Source: Prosopocoilus inquinatus
Lineage: Eukaryota; Arthropoda; Insecta; Coleoptera; Lucanidae
Length of the DNA stretch: 64,000 nt
Reading direction: 5' to 3'
Assembly (NCBI GenBank): GCA_036172665.1
Contig: CM069875.1
Coordinates: forward strand, 16,337,806-16,401,805
Position numbers and translations under genes: made by a program. The notes beneath the pieces are model-generated. The model saw nothing but the letters and a program-made list of their open reading frames with translations, was not told the origin of the DNA and did no database searches. Of this stretch, positions 26,132 through 39,518 are shown in pieces (within the stretch, counting starts at the first letter, position 1; the number at the start of each line of letters is the position of its first letter).

Positions 26132-28362
26132 GATGTATCTAAACGATCCTTACTTATCTAACATGTTATTTGACGTTTGGATGGACTCCAGTAAGTCTGA
26201 TGTGAGATACAAAGTTTTTGGACGCAGCAGGAGCTGGAAATAGTTTTAAACGAAACAACACGTATTAGCGTTGTTCCTGTGCTGTATCTAATCGATCCTT
26301 ACTCATCTATAATGTTATTTGTCGTTTCGATGGACTCCAGTAGCTCTGATGTGAGATACGACGTTTTCGGACGCAGCAGAAGCTGGAAATAGTTTTAAAC
26401 GAAACAACACGCATTAGCGTTGTTCCTGTGATGTATCTAAACGATCCTTACTTATCTAACATGTTATTTGACGTTTGGATGGACTCCAGTAACTCTGATG
26501 TGAGATACGAAATTATCGGACGCAGCAGAAGCTGGAAATAGTTTTAAATGAAACAACACGCATTAGCGTTGTTCCTGTGATGTATCTAATCGATCCTTAC
26601 TTATCTAACATGTTATTTGACGTTTGGATGGACTCCAGTAAGTCGGATGTGAGATACAAAGTTTTTGGACGCAGCAGGAGCTGGAAATAGTTTTAAACTA
26701 AACAACACGTATTAGCGTTGTTCCTGTGATGTATCTAATCGATCCTTACTCATCTATAATGTTATTTGACGTTTCGATGGACTCTAGTAACTCTGATGTG
26801 AGACGAAGTTTTTGGACTCAGCAGGAGCTGGAATTAATTTTAAACGAAACAACACGTATTAGCGTTGTTCCTGTGATGTATCTAATCGATCCTTACTTAT
26901 CTAACATGTTATTTGATGTTTGGATGGACTCCAGTAACTTTGATGTGAGATACGACGTTTTCGGACGCAGCTGATGCTGGAAATAGTTTTAAACGAAACA
27001 ACACGTATTAGCCTTGTTCCTGTGATGTATCTAATCGATCCTTACTCATCTATCATGTTATTTGACGTTTGGATGGACTCCAGTAACTCTGAAGTGAGAT
27101 ACGAAGTTCTCGGACGCAGCTGAAGCTGGAAATAGTTTTAAATGAAACAACACGCATTAGCGTTGTTCCTGTGATGTATCTAATCGATCCTTACTCATCT
27201 ATCATGTTATTTGACGTTTGGATGACCTCCAGTAACTCTGAAGTGAGATACGAAGTTCTCGGACGCAGCTGAAGCTGGAAATAGTTTTAAACGAAACAAC
27301 ACGCATTAACGTTGTTCCTGTGATGTATCTAATCGATCCTTACCCATCTATCATGTTATTTGACGTTTGGATGACCTCCAGTAACTCTGATGTGAGATAC
27401 GAAATTACCGGACGCAGCAGAAGCTGGAAATAGTTTTAAATGAAACAACACGCATTAGCGTTGTTCCTGTGATGTATCTAATCGATCCTTACTCATCTAT
27501 CATGTTATTTGACGTTTCGATGGACTCTAGTAACACCGATGTGAGATACGAAGTTTTTGGACGCAGCAGGAGCTGGAAATAGTTTTAAACGAAACAACAC
27601 GTATTAGCGTTGTTCCTGTGATGTAACTAATCGATCCTTACTCATCTATCATGTTATTTGACGTTTGGACGGACTCCAGTAACTTTGATGTGAGATACGA
27701 AATTTTCGGACGCAGCAGATGCTGGAAATAGTTTTAAACGAAACAACACGCATTAGCGTTGTTCCTGTGATGTATCTAATCGATCCTTACTCATCTATCA
27801 TGTTACTTGGCGTTTCGATGGACTCCAGTAACTCTGATGTGAGATACGACGTTTTCGGACGCAGCAGAAGCTGGAAATAGTTTTAAATGAAACAACACGC
27901 TTTAGCGTTGTTCCTGTGATGTATCTAATCGATCCTTACTCATCTATCATGTTATTTGACGTTTCGATGGACTCTAGTAACTCCGATGTGAGATACGAAG
28001 TTTTTGGACGCAGCAGGAGCTGGAAATAATTTTGAACGAAACAACACGTATTAGCGTTGTTCCTGTGATGTATCTAATCGATCCTTACTTAGCTACTATG
28101 TTATTTGACGTTTCGATGGACTCCAGTAACTCTAATGTGAGATACGAAATTTTCGGACGCAGCAGCTGCTGGAAATAGTTTTAAACGAAACAACACATTA
28201 GCGTTGTTCCTGTGATGTAACTAATCGATCCTTACTCATCTATCATGTTATTTGACGTTTGGACGGACTCCAGTAACTCTGATGAGAGATACAAAGTTCT
28301 CGGACGCAGTAGAAGCTGGAAATAGTTTTGAACGAAACAACACGTATTAGCGTTGTTCCTGT
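26132..28362. repeat. 15-monomer tandem repeat, copy 1 (2,231 bp)
   Basis: C, D with the rare ATTTGTCG, E, F (GTCGGATG, AAACTAAAC tail), I with CTATAATG and GGACTCAGC, J, a GAAGTGAG unit, O, CTTACCCATC, a T-like unit with AACACCGATG, a B/G hybrid (27,620), H (TTACTTGG), T (27,918), A with the 2-bp deletion (CAGCTGCTGG), and B. GTCG markers at 26,321 and 28,552 are 2,231 bp apart: 15 monomers minus two 2-bp deletions. One of those (GAGACGAAG for GAGATACGAAG, near 26,803) is private to this copy. Confidence 0.85.
27620..27768. repeat. Hybrid B/G monomer
   Basis: The front is B type (GATGTAACTA, GGACGG) and the rear is G type (AACTTTGATG, CAGATGCTGG). An equivalent unit lies at 32,535, 4,915 bp downstream (33 monomers minus 2 bp), and both are followed by H (TTACTTGG), T and an A unit with the 2-bp deletion and CAGCTGCTGG. 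The hybrid therefore formed once and was then duplicated with its neighbours. Confidence 0.75.
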
Positions 28363-29703
28363 GATGTATCTAAACGATCCTTACTTATCTAACATGTTAT
28401 TTGACGTTTGGATGGACTCCAGTAAGTCTGATGTGAGATACAAAGTTTTTGGACGCAGCAGGAGCTGGAAATAGTTTTAAACGAAACAACACGTATTAGC
28501 GTTGTTCCTGTGCTGTATCTAATCGATCCTTACTCATCTATAATGTTATTTGTCGTTTCGATGGACTCCAGTAGCTCTGATGTGAGATACGACGTTTTCG
28601 GACGCAGCAGAAGCTGGAAATAGTTTTAAACGAAACAACACGCATTAGCGTTGTTCCTGTGATGTATCTAAACGATCCTTACTTATCTAACATGTTATTT
28701 GACGTTTGGATGGACTCCAGTAACTCTGATGTGAGATACGAAATTATCGGACGCAGCAGAAGCTGGAAATAGTTTTAAATGAAACAACACGCATTAGCGT
28801 TGTTCCTGTGATGTATCTAATCGATCCTTACTTATCTAACATGTTATTTGACGTTTGGATGGACTCCAGTAAGTCGGATGTGAGATACAAAGTTTTTGGA
28901 CGCAGCAGGAGCTGGAAATAGTTTTAAACTAAACAACACGTATTAGCGTTGTTCCTGTGATGTATCTAATCGATCCTTACTCATCTATAATGTTATTTGA
29001 CGTTTCGATGGACTCTAGTAACTCTGATGTGAGATACGAAGTTTTTGGACTCAGCAGGAGCTGGAATTAATTTTAAACGAAACAACACGTATTAGCGTTG
29101 TTCCTGTGATGTATCTAATCGATCCTTACTTATCTAACATGTTATTTGATGTTTGGATGGACTCCAGTAACTTTGATGTGAGATACGACGTTTTCGGACG
29201 CAGCTGATGCTGGAAATAGTTTTAAACGAAACAACACGTATTAGCCTTGTTCCTGTGATGTATCTAATCGATCCTTACTCATCTATCATGTTATTTGACG
29301 TTTGGATGGACTCCAGTAACTCTGAAGTGAGATACGAAGTTCTCGGACGCAGCTGAAGCTGGAAATAGTTTTAAATGAAACAACACGCATTAGCGTTGTT
29401 CCTGTGATGTATCTAATCGATCCTTACTCATCTATCATGTTATTTGACGTTTGGATGACCTCCAGTAACTCTGAAGTGAGATACGAAGTTCTCGGACGCA
29501 GCTGAAGCTGGAAATAGTTTTAAACGAAACAACACGCATTAACGTTGTTCCTGTGATGTATCTAATCGATCCTTACCCATCTATCATGTTATTTGACGTT
29601 TGGATGACCTCCAGTAACTCTGATGTGAGATACGAAATTACCGGACGCAGCAGAAGCTGGAAATAGTTTTAAATGAAACAACACGCATTAGCGTTGTTCC
29701 TGT
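28363..29703. repeat. 15-monomer tandem repeat, copy 2 (first 9 units)
   Basis: C, D with ATTTGTCG, E, F, I with GGACTCAGC, J, GAAGTGAG, O and CTTACCCATC repeat the order at 26,132, including the rare AAACTAAAC tail and CATTAACG junction. At 29,704 the order departs into I-J-K-L-M, so only nine of 15 units are repeated. Confidence 0.85.
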
Positions 29704-31938
29704 GATGTATCTAATCGATCCTTACTCATCTATCATGTTATTTGACGTTTCGATGGACTCTAGTAACTCTGATGTGAGATACGAAGTTTTTGGACGCAGC
29801 AGGAGCTGGAATTAATTTTAAACGAAACAACACGTATTAGCGTTGTTCCTGTGATGTATCTAATCGATCCTTACTTATCTAACATGTTATTTGATGTTTG
29901 GATGGACTCCAGTAACTTTGATGTGAGATACGACGTTTTCGGACGCAGCTGATGCTGGAAATAGTTTTAAACGAAACAACACGTATTAGCCTTGTTCCTG
30001 TGATGTATCTAATCGATCCTTACTCATCTATCATGTTATTTGACGTTTGAATGGACTCTAGTAACTCTGATGTGAGATACAAAGTTCTCGGACCCAGCAG
30101 AAGCTGGAAATAGTTTTGAACGAAACAACACGTATTCGTCTTGTTCCTGTGATGTATCTAATCGATCCTTACTCATCTATCATGTTATTTGACGCTTGAA
30201 TGGACTCCAGTAACTCTGATGTGAGATACAAAGTTCTCGGACGCAGCAGAAGCTGGAAATAGTTTTGAACGAAACAACACGTATTCGTCTTGTTCTTGTG
30301 ATGTATCTAATCGATCCTTACTTATCTATCATGTTATTTGACGTTTGGATGGACTCCAGTAACTCTGAGGTGAGATACGAAATTATCGGACGCAGCAGAA
30401 GCTGGAAATAGTTTTAAATGAAACAACACGCATTAGCGTTGTTCCTGTGATGTATCTAATCGATCCTTACTCATCTATCATGTTATTTGACGTTTGGATG
30501 ACCTCCAGTAACTCTGAAGTGAGATACGAAGTTCTCGGACGCAGCTGAAGCTGGAAATAGTTTTAAACGAAACAACACGCATTAGCGTTGTTCCTGTGAT
30601 GTATCTAATCGATCCTTACTCATCTATCATGTTATTTGACATTTCGATGGACTCTAGTAACTCCGATGTGAGATACGAAGTTTTTGGACGCAGCAGGAGC
30701 TGGAAATAGTTTTGAACGAAACAACACGTATTAGCGTTGTTCCTGTGATGTATCTAATCGATCCTTACTTAGCTACTATGTTATTTGACGTTTCGATGGA
30801 CTCCAGTAACTCTAATGTGAGATACGAAATTTTCGGACGCAGCAGCAGCTGGAAATAGTTTTAAACGAAACAACACATATTAGCGTTGTTCCTGTGATGT
30901 AACTAATCGATCCTTACTCATCTATCATGTTATTTGACGTTTGGACGGACTCCAGTAACTCTGATGAGAGATACAAAGTTCTCGGACGCAGTAGAAGCTG
31001 GAAATAGTTTTGAACGAAACAACACGTATTAGCGTTGTTCCTGTGATGTATCTAAACGATCCTTACATATCTAACATGTTATTTGACGTTTGGATGGACT
31101 CCAGTAAGTCTGATGTGAGATACAAAGTTTTTGGACGCAGCAGGAACTGGAAATAGTTTTAAACGAAACAACACGTATTAGCGTTGTTCCTGTGCTGTAT
31201 CTAATCGATCCTTACTCATCTATAATGTTATTTGGCGTTTCGATGGACTCCAGTAGCTCTGATGTGAGATACGACGTTTTCGGACGCAGCAGAAGCTGGA
31301 AATAGTTTTAAACGAAACAACACGCATTAGCGTTGTTCCTGTGATGTATCTAAACGATCCTTACTTATCTAACATGTTATTTGACGTTTGGATGGACTCC
31401 AGTAACTCTGATGTGAGATACGAAATTATCGGACGCAGCAGAAGCTGGAAATAGTTTTAAATGAAACAACACGCATTAGCGTTGTTCCTGTGATGTATCT
31501 AATCGATCCTTACTTATCTAACATGTTATTTGACGTTTGGATGGACTCCAGTAAGTCTGATGTGAGATACAAAATTTTTGGACGCAGCAGGAGCTGGAAA
31601 TAGTTTTAAACGAAACAACACGTATTAGCGTTGTTCCTGTGATGTATCTAATCGATCCTTACTTATCTAACATGTTATTTGGCGTTTCGATGGACTCCAG
31701 TAACTTTGATGTGAGATACGAAATTTTCGGACGCAGCAGATGCTGGAAATAGTTTTAAACGAAACAACACGCATTAGCGTTGTTCCTGTGATGTATCTAA
31801 TCGATCCTTACTCATCTATCATGTTACTTGGCGTTTCGATGGACTCCAGTAACTCTGATGTGAGATACGACGTTTTCGGACGCAGCAGAAGCTGGAAATA
31901 GTTTTAAATGAAACAACACGCTTTAGCGTTGTTCCTGT
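29704..31938. repeat. Long higher-order series, copy 3 (15 of 16 units)
   Basis: I 29,704; J; K; L; M 30,300; O 30,449; P; A 30,747; B; C (CTTACATATC); D; E; F 31,492; G; H 31,790. This is the order of 14,514-16,897 with the N unit absent: 2,235 bp against 2,384 bp, exactly one monomer less. The loss of a single whole unit again points to in-register exchange. Confidence 0.85.
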
Positions 31939-32832
31939 GATGTATCTAAACGATCCTTACTTATCTAACATGTTATTTGACGTTTGGATGGACTCCAGTA
32001 AGTCTGATGTGAGATACAAAGTTTTTGGACGCAGCAGGAACTGGAAATAGTTTTAAACGAAACAACACGTATTAGCGTTGTTCCTGTGCTGTATCTAATC
32101 GATCCTTACTTAGCTACTATGTTATTTGACGTTTCGATATACTCCAGTAACTCTAATGTGAGATACGAAATTTTCGGACGCAGCAGCAGCTGGAAATAGT
32201 TTTAAACGAAACAACACATATTAGCGTTGTTCCTGTGATGTAACTAATCGATCCTTACTCATCTATCATGTTATTTGACGTTTGGACGGACTCCAGTAAC
32301 TCTGATGAGAGATACAAAGTTCTCGGACGCAGTAGAAGCTGGAAATAGTTTTGAACGAAACAACACGTATTAGCGTTGTTCCTGTGATGTATCTAAACGA
32401 TCCTTACTTATCTAACATGTTATTTGACGTTTGGATGGACTCCAGTAAGTCTGATGTGAGATACAAAGTTTTTGGACGCAGCAGGAGCTGGAAATAGTTT
32501 TAAACGAAACAACACGTATTAGCGTTGTTCCTGTGATGTAACTAATCGATCCTTACTCATCTATCATGTTATTTGACGTTTGGACGGACTCCAGTAACTT
32601 TGATGTGAGATACGAAATTTTCGGACGCAGCAGATGCTGGAAATAGTTTTAAACGAAACAACACGCATTAGCGTTGTTCCTGTGATGTATCTAATCGATC
32701 CTTACTCATCTATCATGTTACTTGGCGTTTCGATGGACTCCAGTAACTCTGATGTGAGATACGACGTTTTCGGACGCAGCAGAAGCTGGAAATAGTTTTA
32801 AATGAAACAACACGCTTTAGCGTTGTTCCTGT
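31939..32832. repeat. Six-unit segment with D/A and B/G hybrids
   Basis: After H, the GCTTTAGCG junction is followed by a C unit (31,939) rather than T. Next is a hybrid at 32,088 with a D front (GTGCTGTATC) and an A rear (CTTAGCTACTATG, CTCTAATGTG) that also carries a private CGATATACTCC. B, C, the B/G hybrid (32,535) and H follow. The next GCTTTAGCG lies 894 bp (six monomers) after the first. Confidence 0.75.
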
Positions 32833-35512
32833 GATGTATCTAATCGATCCTTACTCATCTATCATGTTATTTGACGTTTCGATGGACTCTAGTATCTCCG
32901 ATGTGAGATACGAAGTTTTTGGACGCAGCAGGAGCTGGAAATAGTTTTGAACGAAACAACACGTATTAGCGTTGTTCCTGTGATGTATCTAATCGATCCT
33001 CACTTAGCTACTATGTTATTTGACGTTTCGATGGACTCCAGTAACTCTAATGTGAGATACGAAATTTTCGGACGCAGCAGCTGCTGGAAATAGTTTTAAA
33101 CGAAACAACACATTAGCGTTGTTCCTGTGATGTAACTAATCGATCCTTACTCATCTATCATGTTATTTGACGTTTGGACGGACTCCAGTAACTCTGATGA
33201 GAGATACAAAGTTCTCGGACGCAGTAGAAGCTGGAAATAGTTTTGAACGAAACAACACGTATTAGCGTTGTTCCTGTGATGTATCTAAACGATCCTTACT
33301 TATCTAACATGTTATTTGACGTTTGGATGGACTCCAGTAAGTCTGATGTGAGATACGACGTTTTCGGACGCAGCAGAAACTGGAAATAGTTTTGAACGAA
33401 ACAACACGTATTAGCGTTGTTCCTGTGATGTATCTAAACGATCCTTACTTATCTAACATGTTATTTGACGTTTGGATGGACTCCAGTAACTCTGATGTGA
33501 GATACGAAATTATCGGACGCAGCAGAAGCTGGAAATAGTTTTAAATGAAACAACACGCATTAGCGTTGTTCCTGTGATGTATCTAATCGATCCTTACTTA
33601 TCTAACATGTTATTTGACGTTTGGATGGACTCCAGTAAGTCGGATGTGAGATACAAAGTTTTTGGACGCAGCAGGAGCTGGAAATAGTTTTAAACGAAAC
33701 AACACGTATTAGCGTTGTTCCTGTGATGTATCTAATCGATCCTTACTCATCTATAATGTTATTTGACGTTTCGATGGACTCCAGTAACTTTGATGTGAGA
33801 TACGACGTTTTCGGACGCAGCTGATGCTGGAAATAGTTTTAAACGAAACAACACGTATTAGCCTTGTTCCTGTGATGTATCTAATCGATCCTTACTCATC
33901 TATCATGTTATTTGACGTTTGGATGGACTCCAGTAACTCTGAAGTGAGATACGAAGTTCTCGGACGCAGCTGAAGCTGGAAATAGTTTTAAATGAAACAA
34001 CACGCATTAGCGTTGTTCCTGTGATGTATCTAATCGATCCTTACTCATCTATCATGTTATTTGACGTTTGGATGACCTCCAGTAACTCTGAAGTGAGATA
34101 CGAAGTTCTCGGACGCAGCTGAAGCTGGAAATAGTTTTAAACGAAACAACACGCATTAGCGTTGTTCCTGTGATGTATCTAATCGATCCTTACTCATCTA
34201 TCATGTTATTTGACATTTCGATGGACTCTAGTAACTCCGATGTGAGATACGACGTTTTTGGACGCAGCAAGAGCTGGAAATAGTTTTAAACGAAACAACA
34301 CGCATTAGCGTTGTTCCTGTGATGTATCTAATCGATCCTTACTCATCTATCATGTTATTTGACGTTTGGATGGACTCCAGTAACTCTGAAGTGAGATACG
34401 AAGTTCTCGGACGCAGCTGAAGCTGGAAATAGTTTTAAACGAAACAACACGCATTAGCGTTGTTCCTGTGATGTATCTAATCGATCCTTACCCATCTATC
34501 ATGTTATTTGACGTTTGGATGACCTCCAGTAACTCTGATGTGAGATACGAAATTACCGGACGCAGCAGAAGCTGGAAATAGTTTTAAATGAAACAACACG
34601 CATTAGCGTTGTTCCTGTGATGTATCTAATCGATCCTTACTCATCTATCATGTTATTTGACGTTTCGATGGACTCTAGTAACTCTGATGTGAGATACGAA
34701 GTTTTTGGACGCAGCAGGAGCTGGAAATAGTTTTAAACGAAACAACACGTATTAGCGTTGTTCCTGTGATGTATCTAATCGATCCTTACTAATCTATCAT
34801 GTTATTTGACGTTTGGATGGACTCCAGTATCTCTGATGTGAGATACGATATTTTCGGACGCAGCAGAAGCTGGAAATAGTTTTAAACGAAACAACACGTA
34901 TTAGCTTTGTTCCTGTGATGTATCTAATCGATCCTTACTCATCTATCATGTTATTTGACGTTTGAATGGACTCCAGTAACTCTGATGTGAGATACAAAGT
35001 TCTCGGACGCAGCAGAAGCTGGAAATAGTTTTGAACGAAACAACACGTATTAGCGTTGTTCCTGTGATGTAACTAATCGATCCTTACTCATCTATCATGT
35101 TATTTGACGTTTGAATGGACTCCAGTAACTCTGATGTGAGATACAAAGTTCTCGGACGCAGCAGAAGCTGGAAATAGTTTTGAACGAAACAACACGTATT
35201 AGCGTTGTTCCTGTGATGTAACTAATCGATCCTTACTTATCTATCATGTTATTTGACGTTTGGATGGACTCCAGTAACTCTGATGTGAGATACGACGTTT
35301 TCGGACGCAGCAGAAGCTGGAAATAGTTTTAAATGAAACAACACGCTTTAGCGTTGTTCCTGTGATGTATCTAATCGATCCTTACTCATCTATCATGTTA
35401 TTTGACGTTTCGATGGACTCTAGTAACTCCGATGTGAGATACGAAGTTTTTGGACGCAGCAGGAGCTGGAAATAGTTTTGAACGAAACAACACCTATTAG
35501 CGTTGTTCCTGT
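32833..35512. repeat. T-A-B plus mosaic units to the next T
   Basis: T (GTATCTCCG) and A with the 2-bp deletion near 33,109 repeat 27.9-28.2 kb. A C-front/H-rear unit (33,278), E, F (GTCGGATG) and a mosaic with CTATAATG front and J rear (33,725) follow. GAAGTGAG, O, P (GACGTTTTTGG), GAAGTGAG and CTTACCCATC units continue to 34.6 kb, then GTATCTC (CTAATCTATC, GATATTTTCGG), two GTTTGAATGG units, an H-rear unit and T (35,364). Confidence 0.7.
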
Positions 35513-36406
35513 GATGTATCTAATCGATCCTTACTTAGCGACTATGTTATTTGACGTTTCGATGGACTCCAGTAACTCTAATGTGAGATACGAAATTTTC
35601 GGACGCAGCAGAAGCTGGAAATAGTTTTAAACGAAACAACACGCATTAGCGTTGTTCCTGTGATGTATCTAAACGATCCTTACTTATCTAACATGTTATT
35701 TGACGTTTGGATGGACTCCAGTAAGTCTGATGTGAGATACGAAATTTTTGGACGCAGCAGGAGCTGGAAATAGTTTTAAACGAAACAACACGTATTAGCG
35801 TTGTTCCTGTGCTGTATCTAATCGATCCTTACTCATCTATCATGTTATTTGGCGTTTCGATGGACTCCAGTAGCTCTGATGTGAGATACGACGTTTTCGG
35901 ACGCAGCAGAAGCTGGAAATAGTTTTAAACGAAACAACACGCATTAGCGTTGTTCCTGTGATGTATCTAATCGATCCTTACTCATCTATCATGTTATTTG
36001 ACGTTTGAATGGACTCCAGTAACTCTGATGTGAGATACAAAGTTCTCGGACGCAGCAGAAGCTGGAAATAGTTTTGAACGAAACAACACGTATTCGTCTT
36101 GTTCCTGTGATGTATCTAATCGATCCTTACTCATCTCTCATGTTATGTGACGTTTGGATGACCTCCAGTAACTCTGATGTGAGATACGAAATTATCGGAC
36201 GCAGCAGAAGCTGGAAATAGTTTTAAATGAAACAACACGCATTAGCGTTGTTCATGTGATGTATCTAATCGATCCTTACTCACCTATCATGTTATTTGAC
36301 GTTTCGATGGATTCTAGTAACTCTGATGTGAGATACGAAATTTTCGGACGCAGCAGAAGCTGGAAATAGTTTTAAACGAAACAACACGCATTAGCGTTGT
36401 TCCTGT
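35513..36406. repeat. Six-monomer block, copy 1 of 5
   Basis: Order: CTTAGCGACTATG (A variant), C variant with GAAATTTTTGG, D with CTATCATG, a GTTTGAATGG unit, a unit with the rare CATCTCTCATG and TTATGTGACG, and a unit with CTCACCTATC and GGATTCTAG. The CATCTCTC marker falls at 36,131, 39,111, 40,601, 42,240 and 52,819. Spacings are 20, 10, 11 and 71 monomers with no residual, so every copy is in perfect register. Confidence 0.88.
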
Positions 36407-38492
36407 GATGTATCTAAACGATCCTTACTTATCTAACATGTTATTTGACGTTTGGATGGTGTCCAGTAAGTCTGATGTGAGATACGACGTTTTCGGACGC
36501 AGCAGAAGCTGGAAATAGTTTTGAACGAAACAACACGTATTAGCGTTGTTCCTGTAATGTATCTAATCGATCCTTACTTATCTACTATGTTATTTGACGT
36601 TTCGATGGACTCCAGTAACTCTGATGTGAGATTCGAAATTTTCGGACGCAGCAGAAGCTGGAAATAGTTTTAAATGAAACAACACGCATTAGCGTTGTTC
36701 CTGTGATATATGTAATCGATCCTTACTCATCTATCATGTTATTTGACGTTTGGATGGGCTCCAGTAACTCTGAAGTGAGGTACGAATTTCTCGGACGCAG
36801 CTGAAGCTGGAAATAGTTTTAAACGAAACAACACGCATTAGCGTTGTTCCTGTGATGTATCTAATCGATCCTTACTCATCTATCATGTTATTTGGCGTTT
36901 CGATGGACTCCAGTAACTCTGATGTGAGATACGACGTTTTCGGACGCAGCAGAAGCTGGAAATAGTTTTAAATGAAACAACACGCTTTAGCGTTGTTCCT
37001 GTGATGTATCTAATCGATCCTTACTCATCTATCATGTTATTTGACGTTTCGATGGACTCTAGTAACTCAGATGTGAGATACGAAGTTTTTGGACGCAGCA
37101 GGAGCTGGAAATAGTTTTGAACGAAACAACACGTATTAGCGTTGTTCCTGTGATGTATCTAATCGATCCTTACTTAGCTACTATGTTATTTGACGTTTCG
37201 ATGGACTCCAGTAACTCTAATGTGAGATACGAAATTTTCGGACGCAGCAGCAGCTGGAAATAGTTTTAAACGAAACAACACATATTAGCGTTGTTCCTGT
37301 GATGTAACTAATCGATCCTTACTCATCTATCATGTTATTTGACGTTTGGACGGACTCCAGTAACTCTGATGAGAGATACAAAGTTCTCGGACGCAGTAGA
37401 AGCTGGAAATAGTTTTGAACGAAACAACACGTATTAGCGTTGTTCCTGTGATGTATCTAAACGATCCTTACTTATCTAACATGTTATTTGACGTTTGGAT
37501 GGACTCCAGTAAGTCTGATGTGAGATACAAAGTTTTTCTACGCAGCAGGAGCTGGAAATAGTTTTAAACGAAACAACACGTATTAGCGTTGTTCCTGTGC
37601 TGTATCTAATCGATCCTTACTCATCTATAATGTTATTTGGCGTTTCGATGGACTCCAGTAGCTCTGATGTGAGATACGACGTTTTCGGACGCAGCAGAAG
37701 CTGGAAATAGTTTTAAACGAAACAACACGCATTAGCGTTGTTCCTGTGATGTATCTAAACGATCCTTACTTATCTAACATGTTATTTGACGTTTGGATGG
37801 ACTCCAGTATCTCTGATGTGAGATACGAAATTATCGGACGCAGCAGAAGCTGGAAATAGTTTTAAATGAAACAACACGCATTAGCGTTGTTCCTGTGATG
37901 TATCTAATCGATCCTTACTTATCTAACATGTTATTTGACGTTTGGATGGACTCCAGTAAGTCTGATGTGAGATACAAAGTTTTTGGACGCAGCAGGAGCT
38001 GGAAATAGTTTTAAACGAAACAACACGTATTAGCGTTGTTCCTGTGATGTATCTAATCGAACCTTACTTATCTAACATGTTATATGATGTTTGGATGGAC
38101 TCCAGTAACTTTGATGTGAGATACGACGTTTTCGGACGCAGCTGATGCTGGAAATAGTTTTAAACGAAACAACACGTATTAGCCTTGTTCCTGTGATGTA
38201 TCTAATCGATCCTTACTCATCTATCATGTTATTTGACGTTTGAATGGACTCCAGTAACTCTGATGTGAGATACGACGTTTTCGGACGCAGCAGAAGCTGG
38301 AAATAGTTTTAAATGAAACAACACGCTTTAGCGTTGTTCCTGTGATGTATCTAATCGATCCTTACTCATCTATCATGTTATTTGACGTTTCGATGGACTC
38401 TAGTATCTCCGATGTGAGATACGAAGTCTTTGGACGCAGCAGGAGCTGGAAATAGTTTTGAACGAAAGAACACGTATTAGCGTTGTTCCTGT
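36407..38492. repeat. Segment with T-A-B-C-D-E cassette
   Basis: It holds the GGATGGTGTCC unit, a CTTATCTACTATG/GATTCGAAA unit, the GATATATG/GGATGGGCTCC unit, H, T (37,003; CTCAGATG variant), the cassette at 37,152 (C has the odd TTTTTCTACGC), F and J-like (CGAACCTTAC, TTATATGATG) units. A K-front/H-rear unit (near 38.2 kb) and a T unit with GTATCTCCG and CGAAAGAACACG close it. Confidence 0.7.
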
Positions 38493-39386
38493 GATGTATC
38501 TAATCGATCCTTACTTAGCGACTATGTTATTTGACGTTTCGATGGACTCCAGTAACTCTAATGTGAGATACGAAATTTTCGGACGCAGCAGAAGCTGGAA
38601 ATAGTTTTAAACGAAACAACACGCATTAGCGTTGTTCCTGTGATGTATCTAAACGATCCTTACTTATCTAACATGTTATTTGACGTTTGGATGGACTCCA
38701 GTAAGTCTGATGTGAGATACGAAATTTTTGGACGCAGCAGGAGCTGGAAATAGTTTTAAACGAAACAACACGTATTAGCGTTGTTCCTGTGCTGTATCTA
38801 ATCGATCCTTACTCATCTATCATGTTATTTGGCGTTTCGATGGACTCCAGTAGCTCTGATGTGAGATACGACGTTTTCGGACGCAGCAGAAGCTGGAAAT
38901 AGTTTTAAACGAAACAACACGCATTAGCGTTGTTCCTGTGATGTATCTAATCGATCCTTACTCATCTATCATGTTATTTGACGTTTGAATGGACTCCAGT
39001 AACTCTGATGTGAGATACAAAGTTCTCGGACGCAGCAGAAGCTGGAAATAGTTTTGAACGAAACAACACGTATTCGTCTTGTTCCTGTGATGTATCTAAT
39101 CGATCCTTACTCATCTCTCATGTTATGTGACGTTTGGATGACCTCCAGTAACTCTGATGTGAGATACGAAATTATCGGACGCAGCAGAAGCTGGAAATAG
39201 TTTTAAATGAAACAACACGCATTAGCGTTGTTCATGTGATGTATCTAATCGATCCTTACTCACCTATCATGTTATTTGACGTTTCGATGGATTCTAGTAA
39301 CTCTGATGTGAGATACGAAATTTTCGGACGCAGCAGAAGCTGGAAATAGTTTTAAACGAAACAACACGCATTAGCGTTGTTCCTGT
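38493..39386. repeat. Six-monomer block, copy 2 of 5
   Basis: Same order as 35,513-36,406, 2,980 bp downstream (20 monomers). It begins with CTTAGCGACTATG and ends with the CTCACCTATC unit. The GGATGGTGTCC unit follows, as after copies 1, 4 and 5. Confidence 0.85.
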
Positions 39387-39518
39387 GATGTATCTAAACG
39401 ATCCTTACTTATCTAACATGTTATTTGACGTTTGGATGGTGTCCAGTAAGTCTGATGTGAGATACGACGTTTTCGGACGCAGCAGAAGCTGGAAATAGTT
39501 TTAAATGAAACAACACGC

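Noticed and set aside
26726..26974. 82-codon plus-strand open frame (GTG start)
   Set aside because: It lies wholly inside ordinary monomers and exists only because of a 2-bp deletion near 26,803 (GAGACGAAG) and the GGAATTAATTTT variant, which together bypass the usual TAG. The peptide repeats the same monomer translation twice. There is no ribosome site, domain or conserved counterpart in the sister copy at 28.96 kb.
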